Source: Aurantiochytrium sp. KH105 (Eukaryota; Sar; Bigyra; Thraustochytrida; Thraustochytriidae). From it: a stretch of DNA of 64,000 nucleotides. The translations under genes were made by a program, and so were the position numbers. The stretch is taken from positions 1 through 64,000 of the forward strand of contig BGKB01000242.1 of the NCBI GenBank assembly GCA_003116975.1, written 5' to 3'. This document shows positions 9,812 through 19,858 of this stretch, one piece after another (the stretch's first letter is position 1; every line of letters begins with the position of its first letter). The notes under the pieces are model-generated. The model searched no databases. It saw only the letters and a list, made by a program, of their open reading frames with translations, and had not been told where the DNA came from.

Positions 9812-11851
9812 ATGGGCGAACGACGCGGCCCCGGGACCTTTCAGCTTGGGCGCGCCGCCGGCGATCCCCTGGGAGACGGCAAGGTGAAGACCGTCCCTGT
9901 AAATTTGCTCAACAGGCACACGAAGCGCGTGCTGGGCAAGCCTGAAGGCTGGGACACCAGCGAGGTGGGGCGAATTCGCAACCTCGATCAGGGACGAGCG
10001 TCCATGTACAATGCTCGCAGAGATCAACGCCAGGAAACCTCGGACTTTGAGCTGCCGCCCGGATCACTTTTGCTCAAATCGCCGTACAAGCCGAGCATCT
10101 CAACTCGCAGCGGTGGAGCAGGACAGAGAGCTGGTGTCGGTCCTGGAAGCGTCACGGGGAGCTCTTCTCTTGGTTTTGGGCGCGGTGAGGACGAAGACGC
10201 CGAGGGCGGGCTAGGACTCGAGACCGACCAGAGTAGTAGGCTTCCGGGTCGACGTGCCATCACTCAACATTATCGAGCGCTTCTTCTCGGCGAGGACTTT
10301 GACGATTGGTCCAGTGGACCGCTTGACAATGCTCGCCCCGGAACGGCAGACTCGCGGCCGACTTTTGCGGCCGGCCAGTCTTCGCGCCGGACCCGCGCCG
10401 AGGATTTCCTTCGCCCCGCGAAACCATCAAAGAACGAGAACAAGTTGCTGAGCAAGTACAAGGCCAACATTGTTCCTCGCGGGATGAAGCGGCCTCCTCA
10501 CACTTATTTTACAGAGCTTGGTCCACCGCAGCAGCAGCAGTCGCAGCAGCAGCAGCAGCAGCAGAACATGCCACCACACCACGGGCAGAATCAAGAGCAG
10601 TATGCCCAAGATGGCCAATATGGAGATCGCACGATGGATGCCGCGCAAAATGCAGCCAACAAAGAGTGGGAGTCGCACCTCCGCGCGCCACGGACCGCAG
10701 ACTACACAGCGCGGTACTTTCAGTATGGCGACGAGGACAAGCCGACGAACGCCTCAAGCAAGGCCTCTGTTCCGAATGGGTCTTCGTCTTCTACCAGGAC
10801 AACTTCTCGCAATACGCATGGCTCTACACAACCACAAGCGGCGCGGCGTCCGAGCGAGGACGTCTTACCGCCGCCTTATCACGAGCAACATCGCTCGCGC
10901 GCCCCTGTCAATGACCCAAACCCTGACAACGAAAGCTCAGGGACAGGCATGCCATCTCGTGGAGGATCCTTTGAGGCGTCTCACGGTCAAAGTGACATGC
11001 CGGCGCGCCCTTTCGAAGAAAAGGAAAAAGACTTTACCAACCATGCTAATCCTGCACACGTTCCTGGAGAACATGGTTTCGGAGAGGACGCGCCAGAGAA
11101 TGAAGAGCAAACGCAAAGATACGCCGCGGGAGACAACGCTCACTTCGATCGATCTGCTAGCGGCGATGATGAGGAAGAAGCCGAAGACGAAGAAGAAGAA
11201 GAAGAAGAGGAAGACGATGATGAGGAAGAGAGTGAGGACGAGGAGGACGAGGACGAGGAAGATCACGTAGAAGACATGCAGGACAGCGCGACACCAAGCC
11301 ATCAGCCAGGACGAGGCTCGGGCGACGCTCATCTCGCTGCCAAGTATGTGGACATCATATCGCAGCTCACCAGCGAGCTTGAGCGCGCACAAAACCGCAT
11401 TGCCGACATGGAAAGGGAGCGCGAAGAAGAACAAGAGGAACTGGAGTCAGAGTTAGAAGAGTTAGACAAGGGCAACCTCGATCTCAAGGGACAGACGGTG
11501 GCGTTGCAGCGCCAGGTGCTGCGACTCACGGCAGAGCGGCAAGAGAATCTCGAGTCCATTCGTGAGCAACAAGAAGCAAACGACAAGTTGCGTGCCGACT
11601 ACCAAAAGATGGAAGAAATCGCCAAAGTTTTGCATCAAAAGGCAACGGTGCTGCAAAAGAAGCTTGCTCAAAAGGATGATCGCATCGTGGAGCGCGCTGC
11701 TGAACGTAAAGTACGCGGGCTGGCAGGGGGTAGCTCGTTTCCTGTGGAGACGCTCGAGGATGCCATGGATCGCATCGCCGAGCTCGAAACGCTCAACGAG
11801 GCTTTGCGGACAGGACTTGCGCAGAGCCGCGCGCCGCCTCGCTCCAGCTAG
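9812..11851 (+). CDS. Disordered, acidic, coiled-coil protein of unknown function, 679 aa
   Basis: ATG 9812 has a strong eukaryotic context (A at -3, G at +4). The open frame extends upstream only through non-ATG codons. Residues 1-70 are the most sequence-specific part (basic, with a VPVNLLNRHTKRVLGKPEGW segment). A polyGln tract lies near 238-252, encoded by mixed CAG/CAA. An Asp/Glu-rich block occupies about 451-488. A coiled coil runs from about 509 to 627, with a second short helix near the C terminus. I recognise no family. A structural or adaptor role is likely from layout only. The convergent PX gene ends 317 bases downstream. Confidence 0.85.
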   Translation: MGERRGPGTFQLGRAAGDPLGDGKVKTVPVNLLNRHTKRVLGKPEGWDTSEVGRIRNLDQGRASMYNARRDQRQETSDFELPPGSLLLKSPYKPSISTRSGGAGQRAGVGPGSVTGSSSLGFGRGEDEDAEGGLGLETDQSSRLPGRRAITQHYRALLLGEDFDDWSSGPLDNARPGTADSRPTFAAGQSSRRTRAEDFLRPAKPSKNENKLLSKYKANIVPRGMKRPPHTYFTELGPPQQQQSQQQQQQQNMPPHHGQNQEQYAQDGQYGDRTMDAAQNAANKEWESHLRAPRTADYTARYFQYGDEDKPTNASSKASVPNGSSSSTRTTSRNTHGSTQPQAARRPSEDVLPPPYHEQHRSRAPVNDPNPDNESSGTGMPSRGGSFEASHGQSDMPARPFEEKEKDFTNHANPAHVPGEHGFGEDAPENEEQTQRYAAGDNAHFDRSASGDDEEEAEDEEEEEEEEDDDEEESEDEEDEDEEDHVEDMQDSATPSHQPGRGSGDAHLAAKYVDIISQLTSELERAQNRIADMEREREEEQEELESELEELDKGNLDLKGQTVALQRQVLRLTAERQENLESIREQQEANDKLRADYQKMEEIAKVLHQKATVLQKKLAQKDDRIVERAAERKVRGLAGGSSFPVETLEDAMDRIAELETLNEALRTGLAQSRAPPRSS

Positions 11852-12168
11852 GAGCATGGACTTGATCGCCCCTGATAGAATTCGGGAAAGAGTCAGAACA
11901 ACAATAACAGAAAAGGTATACAGAGCAAAAAATTGGGTAGTTAACTTCTATTTGAGACAGCATTCCAAACTTGGGGACGACTACAATGCGAGTTCAGGCT
12001 TTTTGAGATTTTCTCCTCGATGTCGTCGTCAACCCATTTTCATGTGAAAAAAGAGGAAATAGATCAAACCTAAGTCACTTACGTTCCATTGGCCACACAT
12101 CTTTACACGGTCCCTATTTTTCTTTTGTCGTGGCGAGTGGGAACATAATCCTTTTGAAATGCCTTGGT
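11852..12168. other. Short convergent 3' spacer
   Basis: AT-richer than its surroundings and shared by the 3' ends of two convergent genes. It holds a second exact copy of AACAACAATAACA at 11897-11909, 46 bases after the stop codon of the upstream gene. No gene seen. Confidence 0.55.
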
Positions 12169-13935
12169 TTAGCGTTTGGCCGCAAGTTTTCCTTTTTTCT
12201 GTAAACTCGTACGTGCCGAGGTAGATTGAGCTTGGGCTTGCGTATTTTCAGCCACTATACTTGGTTTGCGACGGAAAAGCCGCTGCGACTCGGTACGAGC
12301 CAAAGACTCGCTGCCAGAGACGGATGGAGAGAGGCCAAGAAAGCGCTGCACGCGAACATCCGCAAGGGCCTTAAAGCGAACATCAGGATCCGCCTCTGGG
12401 CCAAGTACGCGAACGAGAAACTCATCGAGACCAGCCATGCGACGCTGTAGCAGATCTTCTTGTTTGCGACGAGAACGCGTCACACTTAGTAGACTTGCAC
12501 CACTCTGCTGCGGTATTGGGGGCACAATGCGCGTGAAAATGGAGTGGCGCGTATTTTCATTCTCCAAGAGGTCTCCGAGAAGGTTGTGGAAATCCAAAAT
12601 CGAAGAGTACTTGTGCCAGACCGTCCATTGCGATCGCTGCGAGCAGTCGCCCTGCGTGTCGCTGAAAGGGATATTTCCATTGGTGCTCAAAGATCCGAGT
12701 CTGCGAACTAACAGTTCGAATTCGCAGTACGAAGAGAGCGACCGTTTCCGTCTGCGCAGCTGCGAAATGCTCACGACAACGTTTGCGACGCCATGGGCTT
12801 TGAAGTGCGCTGCAACTTCGGGACGCGACGCCAAAAGGGCGGTATCTGAGGAGGAGCCGGGAGCGGCTGCGGCGGCTGCAATGGCCGCAGCTGCAGTACG
12901 CGCTCGTGCGCTCTCTGAAGCCTGGAGCCGCGGTTGCCGAACGCGGCCGCCTACAGCCGACACCAGAATCGGCGCGGAGCTCGCGCTAGAAATAGAGCTC
13001 GTTGTCGAGATGAGAGACCTGGATCGCACGTGCGATCTCGGGGACTCCTTGGTGCCGTCAGACGATATCGACGATTTATCGGGGTTTACGAGCGTGGACG
13101 GCATTGAGTCAGATGACGATGCCATTGACGACGACGACGACGACGACGACGACGATGAGGTTTTGGAAGTCGCAATGGTGGTCAACTCTGGCTTGGCAGA
13201 CGTGGTGGCGCTTGTCGCGAGGGCTCCCTTGACACGAGAGACAGGGGACCAAAAGACGACAAGGAAGAGCGCAACTGTGTGAAAGGCGCAGAGAAAAGAG
13301 CCCCACACGCGCGAAGGCACCACAAGCATGAGCGGAATTTGCGAGAGGAGCAGATACCCAAGGAGACGGAGTTTTTGTTGGCTGGGAAGCACCGCGCGCG
13401 CAACATTCGTCCCGGACTTGCGCTTAAAGTATCGTTTCTCGAGGACTGCTTCCGCCGTGGTCTCTGCGCCTTGACACGAGGGGTCTGTTTTGGCGACGAT
13501 GGACAGCTTTTGTTCGAGTCGTGTGCCGTTGCGGAAAACTCTGCGCTCATCGATGACACGGCCTCGCGGCGTCTCGTACTCGAAGCGGACGGGCGCTTCG
13601 GCCCCATTGTCCAGGGCCGAAAGATTACACGTGATGCTCGCGGAACTGGCAGATCTGCTTTGGTGGCGACTGACCTCGGAAGGGACCTGAACTTCGATCT
13701 TTTGGGTGCCGTCTTGGGATGCGAAGACCAGTCTGTCTTGATCAAACCGAATGTCCTGGACGCTGGCGGAGAGGAGTTCGTGTGGCGAGTCCTTGGCGAC
13801 GATGGGGCTCGCGTCATGGCGTTCGCTGGCGACCGAGTACATTTGCCACACACCGCGAAGGCTTCGCACGCGTTCGCGCGAGCGGCCTTCGGCGACCGCA
13901 ACAGCATCGGTGGCGTCGTCTTCGCAGGCCGCCAT
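12169..13935 (-). CDS. PX-domain membrane protein, 588 aa
   Basis: ATG 13935 has A at -3 and G at +4. An in-frame ATG at 13995 would add 20 residues. Residues about 22-170 start with an LRGVWQMYS motif and are predicted beta-rich, loosely like a calycin or lipid-binding barrel (weak inference). Residues about 189-229 form a hydrophobic span or hairpin (GYLLLSQIPLMLVV, then FHTVALFLVVFW). A Ser-rich linker follows, with a run of TCG-coded serines near 259-270. Residues about 378-535 are a Phox-homology (PX) domain: basic RRRKR strand, WTVWHKYSSILDFHNLL, the proline-rich PPIPQQ region, then the RRMAGLDEFLVRVL and VQRFLGL helices. PX domains bind phosphoinositides, so this is probably an endomembrane protein that both anchors in and reads a membrane. 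Confidence 0.87.
   Translation of the reverse strand: MAACEDDATDAVAVAEGRSRERVRSLRGVWQMYSVASERHDASPIVAKDSPHELLSASVQDIRFDQDRLVFASQDGTQKIEVQVPSEVSRHQSRSASSASITCNLSALDNGAEAPVRFEYETPRGRVIDERRVFRNGTRLEQKLSIVAKTDPSCQGAETTAEAVLEKRYFKRKSGTNVARAVLPSQQKLRLLGYLLLSQIPLMLVVPSRVWGSFLCAFHTVALFLVVFWSPVSRVKGALATSATTSAKPELTTIATSKTSSSSSSSSSSSMASSSDSMPSTLVNPDKSSISSDGTKESPRSHVRSRSLISTTSSISSASSAPILVSAVGGRVRQPRLQASESARARTAAAAIAAAAAAPGSSSDTALLASRPEVAAHFKAHGVANVVVSISQLRRRKRSLSSYCEFELLVRRLGSLSTNGNIPFSDTQGDCSQRSQWTVWHKYSSILDFHNLLGDLLENENTRHSIFTRIVPPIPQQSGASLLSVTRSRRKQEDLLQRRMAGLDEFLVRVLGPEADPDVRFKALADVRVQRFLGLSPSVSGSESLARTESQRLFRRKPSIVAENTQAQAQSTSARTSLQKKGKLAAKR
13128..13160. repeat. (GAC)n trinucleotide repeat inside the PX gene
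   Basis: About ten GAC units; on the coding strand they read TCG and give a polyserine stretch between the membrane segment and the PX domain. Confidence 0.9.
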
Positions 13936-13997
13936 CTTTGTATGGTCGCGGCGGCCAGCTGCGAGTCTGCCTGCAGCAGGCCACCGCAAGGGCATTT

Positions 13998-14025
13998 CTG
14001 CTGCTGCTGCTGCTGCTGCTGCTGC
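13998..14025. repeat. (CTG)n trinucleotide repeat
   Basis: About nine CTG units. On the sense strand of the PX gene this is a CAG run just upstream of the start codon, hence in its 5' UTR or promoter. Confidence 0.9.
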
Positions 14026-15549
14026 GGCTATTTCTTCTGGTGCCGGTTCGATCGATGCTGCGCGGCAAAGCTCTCACCAGACGGCGAGCGAGCGATGTCC
14101 GCCCGGCGCGGGCGCAGTCGATCGCTGCGCGCTCCGTCGCGCGCCTTGCGCCGCGGTACGCGGGCTGGGAATCAGGCCAAGTCCCGGGACTCGGCGAGCT
14201 TTGCACGCGCCGGCTGACCGCGGTCCCCTCGCGGCCGGGGAGCGACGAGGGCGCCCGGGCGCGGCGATGCCGAAGCCTCCGCCGGCCGCCTCCGCCGCCC
14301 TGCTCGAAGGCGACGGAGACCACGCCGAAGACGAGGTCGAGGTTGCTCGCGAAGTTGAGATCCCTCAAGATGAAACTCTGCGCTTCCGCCGCCGCCGCCG
14401 CCGCCGTGAGAGCGAGGCCGGCGGGCGCGCGCGCGGGCAGCGGGGGCGCGGAGGGAGGCCTGGGCGTGGCGGCGAGCGCGGGCGCGGGCTCCGGCCCGGC
14501 TCGGGCCGCGTGCGAGTCTGCCTGCCTCCGTGTAGTATGTCTGTCTGTCTGTCTGTCACGGCAGTCAGCCAGGCTGCTTGGCCCAGCGTGCGCGTGGTGT
14601 CGCCGTTTCCGGGGTTATCGGGGCTTCCGGCGGGGGTGTAGGGAGGGAGATATGGGGGGTCGTAGGAGGCCCGCCCGCCTTGACCGTCGGTCGCGCGGAG
14701 AAATTAACTGCCCGAAACGTGCAGGATGTTCGCCCGGTGCCGGGACTTTCGGTGTGAAGCGCGAGAACCAGCGCGCTTGTGTAAGATTCTGCCACGCGCA
14801 GAATCCAAAGCTCAGTTGTGTTATCGTCTCCGGGCTCCTTTGGCTCGTGGTCCGTGGCGCGATGCTCTCGATGCGCACGACGACGTTGACACGTCACCAA
14901 ACGATCGATCGAGCTCAGAGAACTCTGCTCGCAGTCGACCGCGCAGGCAGGCGACGGTATGTCTGTGGTGGTTGGTATTCTATACCACGATAGCACGCCA
15001 CGAGGAGGATGACCTAAATGGCGCGTCGACGTGCGTCAAGGTGAGATCGCTCGCGAGATGCATGCCACTCGTTGTACAACAGACGCCACCGGAAAACGAC
15101 AGAGCACGTCGGACACGTCGCGGTGGCGCAGCCTGACGTTTTGATCTGCCACGAATACTAATGGTTGACCGAGCGTTAATTGGCGCGTGGGGTGTGAGAG
15201 CGCTATGGGCTATACGATAGAAAAGCCAAGACTCGCAGACTGCTATGGGCAAGCGCTCCTCTTGCAGCTAGCTGCCACGGCAAGGCAAACCATTCTCACC
15301 ATAGCCTACGTAGGCGACGAGCCAAGGCTAGAACGATATCCGAGAAAGTTTGCAAGACATGCTCACTGATGAGCAAGAGAGGTCTTGCAATGACTCTACG
15401 GCTGGGCGCCGTCCGGCATGGTCCTAATCTCACTGTCAGTCACAGTCCACAGCAGTGGCAGCTGCAGCTGTAGCAGACATTCGCCGCGTCCGTCTGGATG
15501 AATCAACCTCAGACGGATCTTCACGGCGCAGGCAGGGAGTCACGGCACT

Positions 15550-15590
15550 GTCAGCGTCAGCGTCAGCTGCAGCCGCACGCTGACGCTGTC
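15550..15590. repeat. Imperfect inverted repeat, 14-bp arms, 13-bp loop
   Basis: Left arm GTCAGCGTCAGCGT (15550-15563) pairs with right arm ACGCTGACGCTGTC (15577-15590), 13 of 14 positions complementary. It could form a hairpin in DNA or RNA. There is no T-run typical of a terminator and no gene next to it. Confidence 0.75.
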
Positions 15591-16432
15591 GGCAGCACCA
15601 GCACAGCGCGAGTCTTTGCTTGATCGCCTTTTTTAGCCTACCCGTCTCTTGCTACTGCAATGCGCACATAATGACAATGTCCTTCTCCAAGACGGAGATG
15701 ATCTGCGTCCACCGACTCGGATCAGCAGCAGCAGGTGATCGCAGTTGCATCGGCAACGAAGCTTTGCCACTAGGCTATCCTAACCCAAAATACCTTCCTC
15801 GCACTGTTGCATACTACTACACCTAAACCCACTGCCTCTGCCACTTGCACCTCCAGTTTGTCGTGTCGCTCGCTCGTCGCAGCGCAACGCAAAAAAGATC
15901 TCTCCTCTCCCTGGCCATTATGATCACGATAGTGGCTGCGGCGGGCAGCTAGCTGTCTCTGTTGCCTGCCCCAGCGGCGGCGGCGGCGAAAGCCACGACT
16001 TTGCATCACAGGCGCGGAACGGGAGCGGCTGCGCTGTGACCGTGGTCTCACAGCGACGGCGCCGGTTGGCGACCCGAGGCGTCTGCGCCACGGCGCGGCG
16101 ATCGAGGAACCGAGTGACCGCCGCTCTGGCGTGGGCTGCGCCTGCTCGAGATTGGGGGCCACAGCTGCCCCGCAGCCACCGTCTGCCCTACCTGCCGACG
16201 TTGCAGCCGCCACAAGACCTAGGTTTGAAATCTGTTACTAGAACCTAGAAATGTCTCGGGGTCGGGTGTAAGATCGAGGTGCCGCTGCGGCGGGTTGAAT
16301 GCAGCACAGTGTAGAACGCACGGCGGGGGGGCACCGGTCCAAGGTTCGCCTGGGCGGCGCATTCTTGACCGTCGAGGCGGAGCCGATCCAGGCGTGGCGC
16401 GCGTGCGGGCCGATCCGTGCGGCAGCACAGTG

Positions 16433-16509
16433 CAAGGCAAAGCAAGGCAAGGCAAGGCAAGGCACGGCAAGGCAACACCAGAAAACGCAAGACAAGGCAA
16501 GGCAAGACA
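16433..16509. repeat. (GGCAA)n pentanucleotide repeat
   Basis: Two blocks of GGCAA/GGCAC units separated by about 25 bases of related A-rich sequence. Confidence 0.85.
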
Positions 16510-16952
16510 ACACCAGCAGCAGCGGCAGAAAACACAATATATTGGCGGCGACCACTGGCATTCAAGTAGGCATATGCGTGGTGGCATTGACATTGACGGT
16601 GAGGCCAGCGCGGATAGCGACGCTGCGGACGGCTTCGAGGCCGGTGGGGCTGGCCGGGTGAACATCATGACCGGCGATCGATCGATTGATCTTCGACAGC
16701 ACGCAAGGCTTGTTTTGAACAGAATGCAGGTCGGCCCGGGCTGCCGCTGGCTACTTTCTGGCCATGAGTCGAAGCATAAAGCCAATTTTATTTCTGCAAG
16801 GCATGGCGGCACTGTCTGCGGTGCTGACGGATGGTCACAGCTGCACTGGCTGCAGTGAGCTGCATGCATTTGCATGCACGCCTGCCCTCGTCTGTATAAC
16901 ACTGTAAAGTCAACTTGACTGTGAAGTCCAGCCAAGGCGAGTCAAAGAACGA

Positions 16953-16991
16953 TCGATCGACCGACCGACCGACCGACCGACCGACCGACCA
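16953..16991. repeat. (GACC)n tetranucleotide repeat
   Basis: About eight GACC units flanked by GATC and GAAC/GACC variants. Same unit as at 8669. Confidence 0.9.
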
Positions 16992-17219
16992 ATCGATCGA
17001 TTCATCGAACGACCGAACGACCGAACGACCAACCCCCACCAGCACCGCGCGTCTTCCTTCGAATTGGCTCCCTGCGGTGGTGATCGAGCGAGCGTGCTTG
17101 CGTGCGTGCGTTTGGCCGAGCCGCGGTTCCTCGCCCGCTTCTTCACTAGTGCATGCACATACCACCGTTTCGGAGTGGCCGCCGCTGGTCCTCGCACGGC
17201 GTTCAGGATTTGACCTGTT

Positions 17220-17297
17220 CTGCACTGCTCTGCCCTGCTCTGCGCTGCTCTGCTCTGCTCTGCTGCGCTGCTCTGCTGCGCTGCTCTGCTGCTCTGC
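17220..17297. repeat. CTGCT-type repeat tract
   Basis: CTGCTCTG and CTGCG units repeated imperfectly over nearly 80 bases. It gives open frames in several registers that should not be read as genes. Confidence 0.85.
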
Positions 17298-17559
17298 CCC
17301 GATTTATCAATCAACGTGATTAGACACGCCAGTACAAGTTAGCCTAGATTGTCAAAGAGCGCGGGGTCCAACTCAAGTTGCTGCGTTGAGTTTGGCGGCA
17401 GCGTCTTGGCGGCAGGCGGCCAGCTCCGCGCGGCCCCAAAGAACCGGGCGGGCCGCCGGGGAATCTGCATGAGATTCTGCCGGTTTCCAGCCACAGCCAG
17501 CTGCAGCTGCAGCTGCCTGCTTGGACTGCGATCAGTTTGGAACGGGCGAACGAGGGTTT

Positions 17560-17602
17560 TCGTTCGTTCGTTCGATCGATCGATCGATCGCTCGTTCGTT
17601 GA
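17560..17602. repeat. TTCG/CGAT tetranucleotide palindromic tract
   Basis: GTTC units pass into self-complementary CGAT units and back into CGTTC, so the tract is nearly palindromic and could fold on itself. Confidence 0.85.
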
Positions 17603-18398
17603 TTCACGGTTAGATCGACCTCGCCTCGCAGGGACGCAAGCAGCGCAGCGGCTCGAAGGCAGCGGGCGGACGGACGGAGGATAGCAGCGACTGGTCGTTG
17701 GGCGGGTGGTTGCTGCGGCCATGGCTGCCTGCCAGGCTGGTACTATGGTTGGTTGTAGCTGGAACTAAAAGTATACAAGGAAACAAGAGGATACTACTCC
17801 GAAATAGCCGCAGCCGGAGCCGGAGCCGGCCTGCGCACGGCGGCCGCGAGCTTCGACGCTTCGCAGGCGGTCCGGGACGCGGCGGCCACCCTAGCGAGCA
17901 AGCGAGAGAGAAAGGTCGGCTCCGCGACCGCGGCGCAGGATTCACTGTGAAGAGCGTGCAGGCGCACGCTGGTGGTTCGAGGGCGCGAGGAGGAGTGGAA
18001 GCAGGGAAAGAAAAGAAAGCGGGCTGCGGCTGCGCTATGTTTTGCTGGTCTTTCATTCCCGCAGCGGGGCGCAAGGGGAGGTAGGCTCCTCCCATCCCGC
18101 AGCGGGTCCAAGTGACCGCGTCTGACCGAAGAAGCTAGACGCGGAAGCTAGCAGGTTCCCGCAGCGTTACGGCCTGCGCATGCACAGCTCTGGAAGCGGC
18201 CGGAACCCGCCCGCAGCTGCCCCGCAGCCCTCGCGCCGCCATCGCAGCCGCCATCGCTTCACAGTCAAGCCAAGCTCGAAGCCGCAAGTCGCAAGCCGCG
18301 ACTCGCGACCCGCGCCGCGCGAGGCGAGGCGAAGCGAGGCGAAACGAGCCCGTCCCGGCCGCGCCGTGCCGCCTCGGGGCGTGCTGCGCATTCCAGGC

Positions 18399-18432
18399 CC
18401 GGGCGGGCGGGCGGGCGGGCGGGCGGGCGGGC
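18399..18432. repeat. (GGGC)n array, G-quadruplex-prone
   Basis: Eight consecutive GGGC units on the plus strand: eight G-triplets with single-base loops, well over the four needed for an intramolecular quadruplex. Confidence 0.9.
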
Positions 18433-18712
18433 CGAGCCCCGGCTGTCCACTCACTCACAGTCAGAGGGTCACTGGCAGCCAGCCAGTGGCCGCGGCGAGA
18501 ATTTCAGGCCGTCGTGATGGTTTTTCTTGTCGCCCTCCTCACGCCGCCATCCAGAGCGAGAGATTCCCTTCTCCTCCTACGTGGCCGAGCTCCAGGTCGA
18601 TGCCGGTCGCATCTACAGCTGCTGCGAATGACGGAGCGGTGCGGCGCGGAGCGGGTGGTCGCGGAGAGAGAGAGTCCGGGTTTGGTCGCAGCCTGTGCGG
18701 CGCGCCTGGGCT

Positions 18713-18744
18713 TGCGTGCTTGCTTGCGTGCTTGCTTGCTTGCA
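18713..18744. repeat. (TTGC)n tetranucleotide repeat
   Basis: Second array of the unit seen at 1441-1494, with two GCG interruptions. Confidence 0.8.
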
Positions 18745-18847
18745 TTTTCTGGTGGTTTCGCGATTCTGTCTCGTCTTTGCAAGGCTGCAAAAGGCCAGAG
18801 TCGCGCGCTCTTCTCGTCGCCTTGGACCGAGTTTGGTCCTGGAGTTC

Positions 18848-18888
18848 GAGTTCAAGCTCAAGCTCAAGCTCAAGCTCAAGCTCAAGTC
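18848..18888. repeat. (CAAGCT)n hexanucleotide repeat
   Basis: About six near-perfect CAAGCT units flanked by decayed copies. Confidence 0.85.
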
Positions 18889-18924
18889 GAAGTCTCGAGT
18901 CGCACTCGCTTGCTCTCTCGCGCG

Positions 18925-18965
18925 AGTCCAGGCAGGCAGGCAGGCACGCAGGCAAGCAAGCCAGC
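18925..18965. repeat. (GGCA)n / GCAA tetranucleotide repeat
   Basis: GGCA units passing into AAGC/AGCC units. Confidence 0.8.
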
Positions 18966-19136
18966 CAGCAAACCCAGAATCCAGACGCGGCTCCGGGCGC
19001 GAGAGGCGCGGCGGGCACCCGCGCGAGGCAGAGCAGGCGCAGCGGCAGGCGGGAGCAGGAGCGGAGGCGCGGCCGTGCCGAGAAACGGAAGGAAGGGAAG
19101 CGGAGCTGATTGATCGAAACAGGCAGGTCGAAAAAA

Positions 19137-19167
19137 GAAAGCAAAGCAGAGCAAAGCAAAGCAAAGC
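19137..19167. repeat. (GCAAA)n pentanucleotide repeat
   Basis: Five GCAAA/GCAGA units upstream of the acylated-protein gene. Confidence 0.8.
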
Positions 19168-19828
19168 CCGAACGGCGCGGCGCAGACGCGAGGACCAGAG
19201 CGCGGCGACGGAGAGCGCGGGCGCGAGAGCGAGCGCGGCGCGCGAGAGCGACGTGCTCGCGAAGAGCGGAGCAGGAGCGAGGAGGAGAGCAGCGAGGCGG
19301 CGGCAGGCGGGCAGGCAGGCAGCAGCTTTCAAAGAAGGCGCCGCTGCTGCTGGAACTGACCTCGAGGGCGACCGCGTCCACGACCACGACGCTCACCGGC
19401 GCGAAGCAGCACGCCGGCGAGGACTGCGCGTACGCGCGGACGCGCGAGCGCGAGCGCACCAGCGACCGCGTGCGCGAAGCAAGAGCAAGAGCTAGAGCAA
19501 GAGCAAGCAGAGGAGCGAAGGCGGAAGCGGAAAGCAGGGAGGCGGAGAGCGGGACGCGGCCCGCCATAGTAGTACTTCTGGCCGGCGACCGGGGACTGAC
19601 TGACGCAGCGGAGCGGAGAGGGCTTGGACTCTCGCGCCCGGGCGAGGGAGGCGGGGCGGGCGAGCCGCGCTGCGCTACGTCGCGCTGCGTGGTCTCGTCT
19701 CGGCGAGGCGAGGCGAGGCGAGCGCTTGAGCTCGAGCTCGAGCTCTGGCCCTGGCTAGAGCGCTCGGCCTTGGTATTGCGCAAGGCGCACGGCCGTTGAA
19801 GGCAAAGAAGAAGACGCAAAGACTGAAA

Positions 19829-19849
19829 GGAAGGAAGGAAGGAAGGGAG
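19829..19849. repeat. (GGAA)n in the 5' leader
   Basis: Five GGAA units end about 10 bases before the ATG of the next gene, so they lie in its 5' UTR. A similar GGAA run sits in the leader of the giant gene near 40096-40118. Confidence 0.85.
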
Positions 19850-19858
19850 TAGCAGAGC

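Larger units (their letters stand above)
13936..19858. other. 5.9 kb gene-poor, repeat-dense intergenic block
   Basis: It separates the divergent PX gene and the acylated-protein gene. I find no convincing gene. Frames of 100-500 codons occur on both strands and in overlapping registers, but they follow microsatellite composition and lack domains. The block contains at least ten distinct tandem arrays (CTG, TGTC, GGCAA, GACC, CTGCT, CGAT, GGGC, TTGC, CAAGCT, GGCA, GCAAA, GGAA) plus an inverted repeat at 15550-15590. A short plus-strand frame from ATG 14267, followed by a GTGAGA donor-like string at 14406, could be a first exon, but I cannot support a downstream exon. Confidence 0.55.

Noticed and set aside
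14267-14405. Possible first exon with a GTGAGA donor
   Set aside because: No downstream exon or acceptor can be identified, and the other genes here are intronless.
13719-14993. 424-codon plus-strand frame overlapping the PX gene start
   Set aside because: It runs through the antisense of the PX gene and then repeats; no domain.
16219-16935. Cys/Leu-rich minus-strand frame
   Set aside because: Translation of reversed GGCAA repeats.
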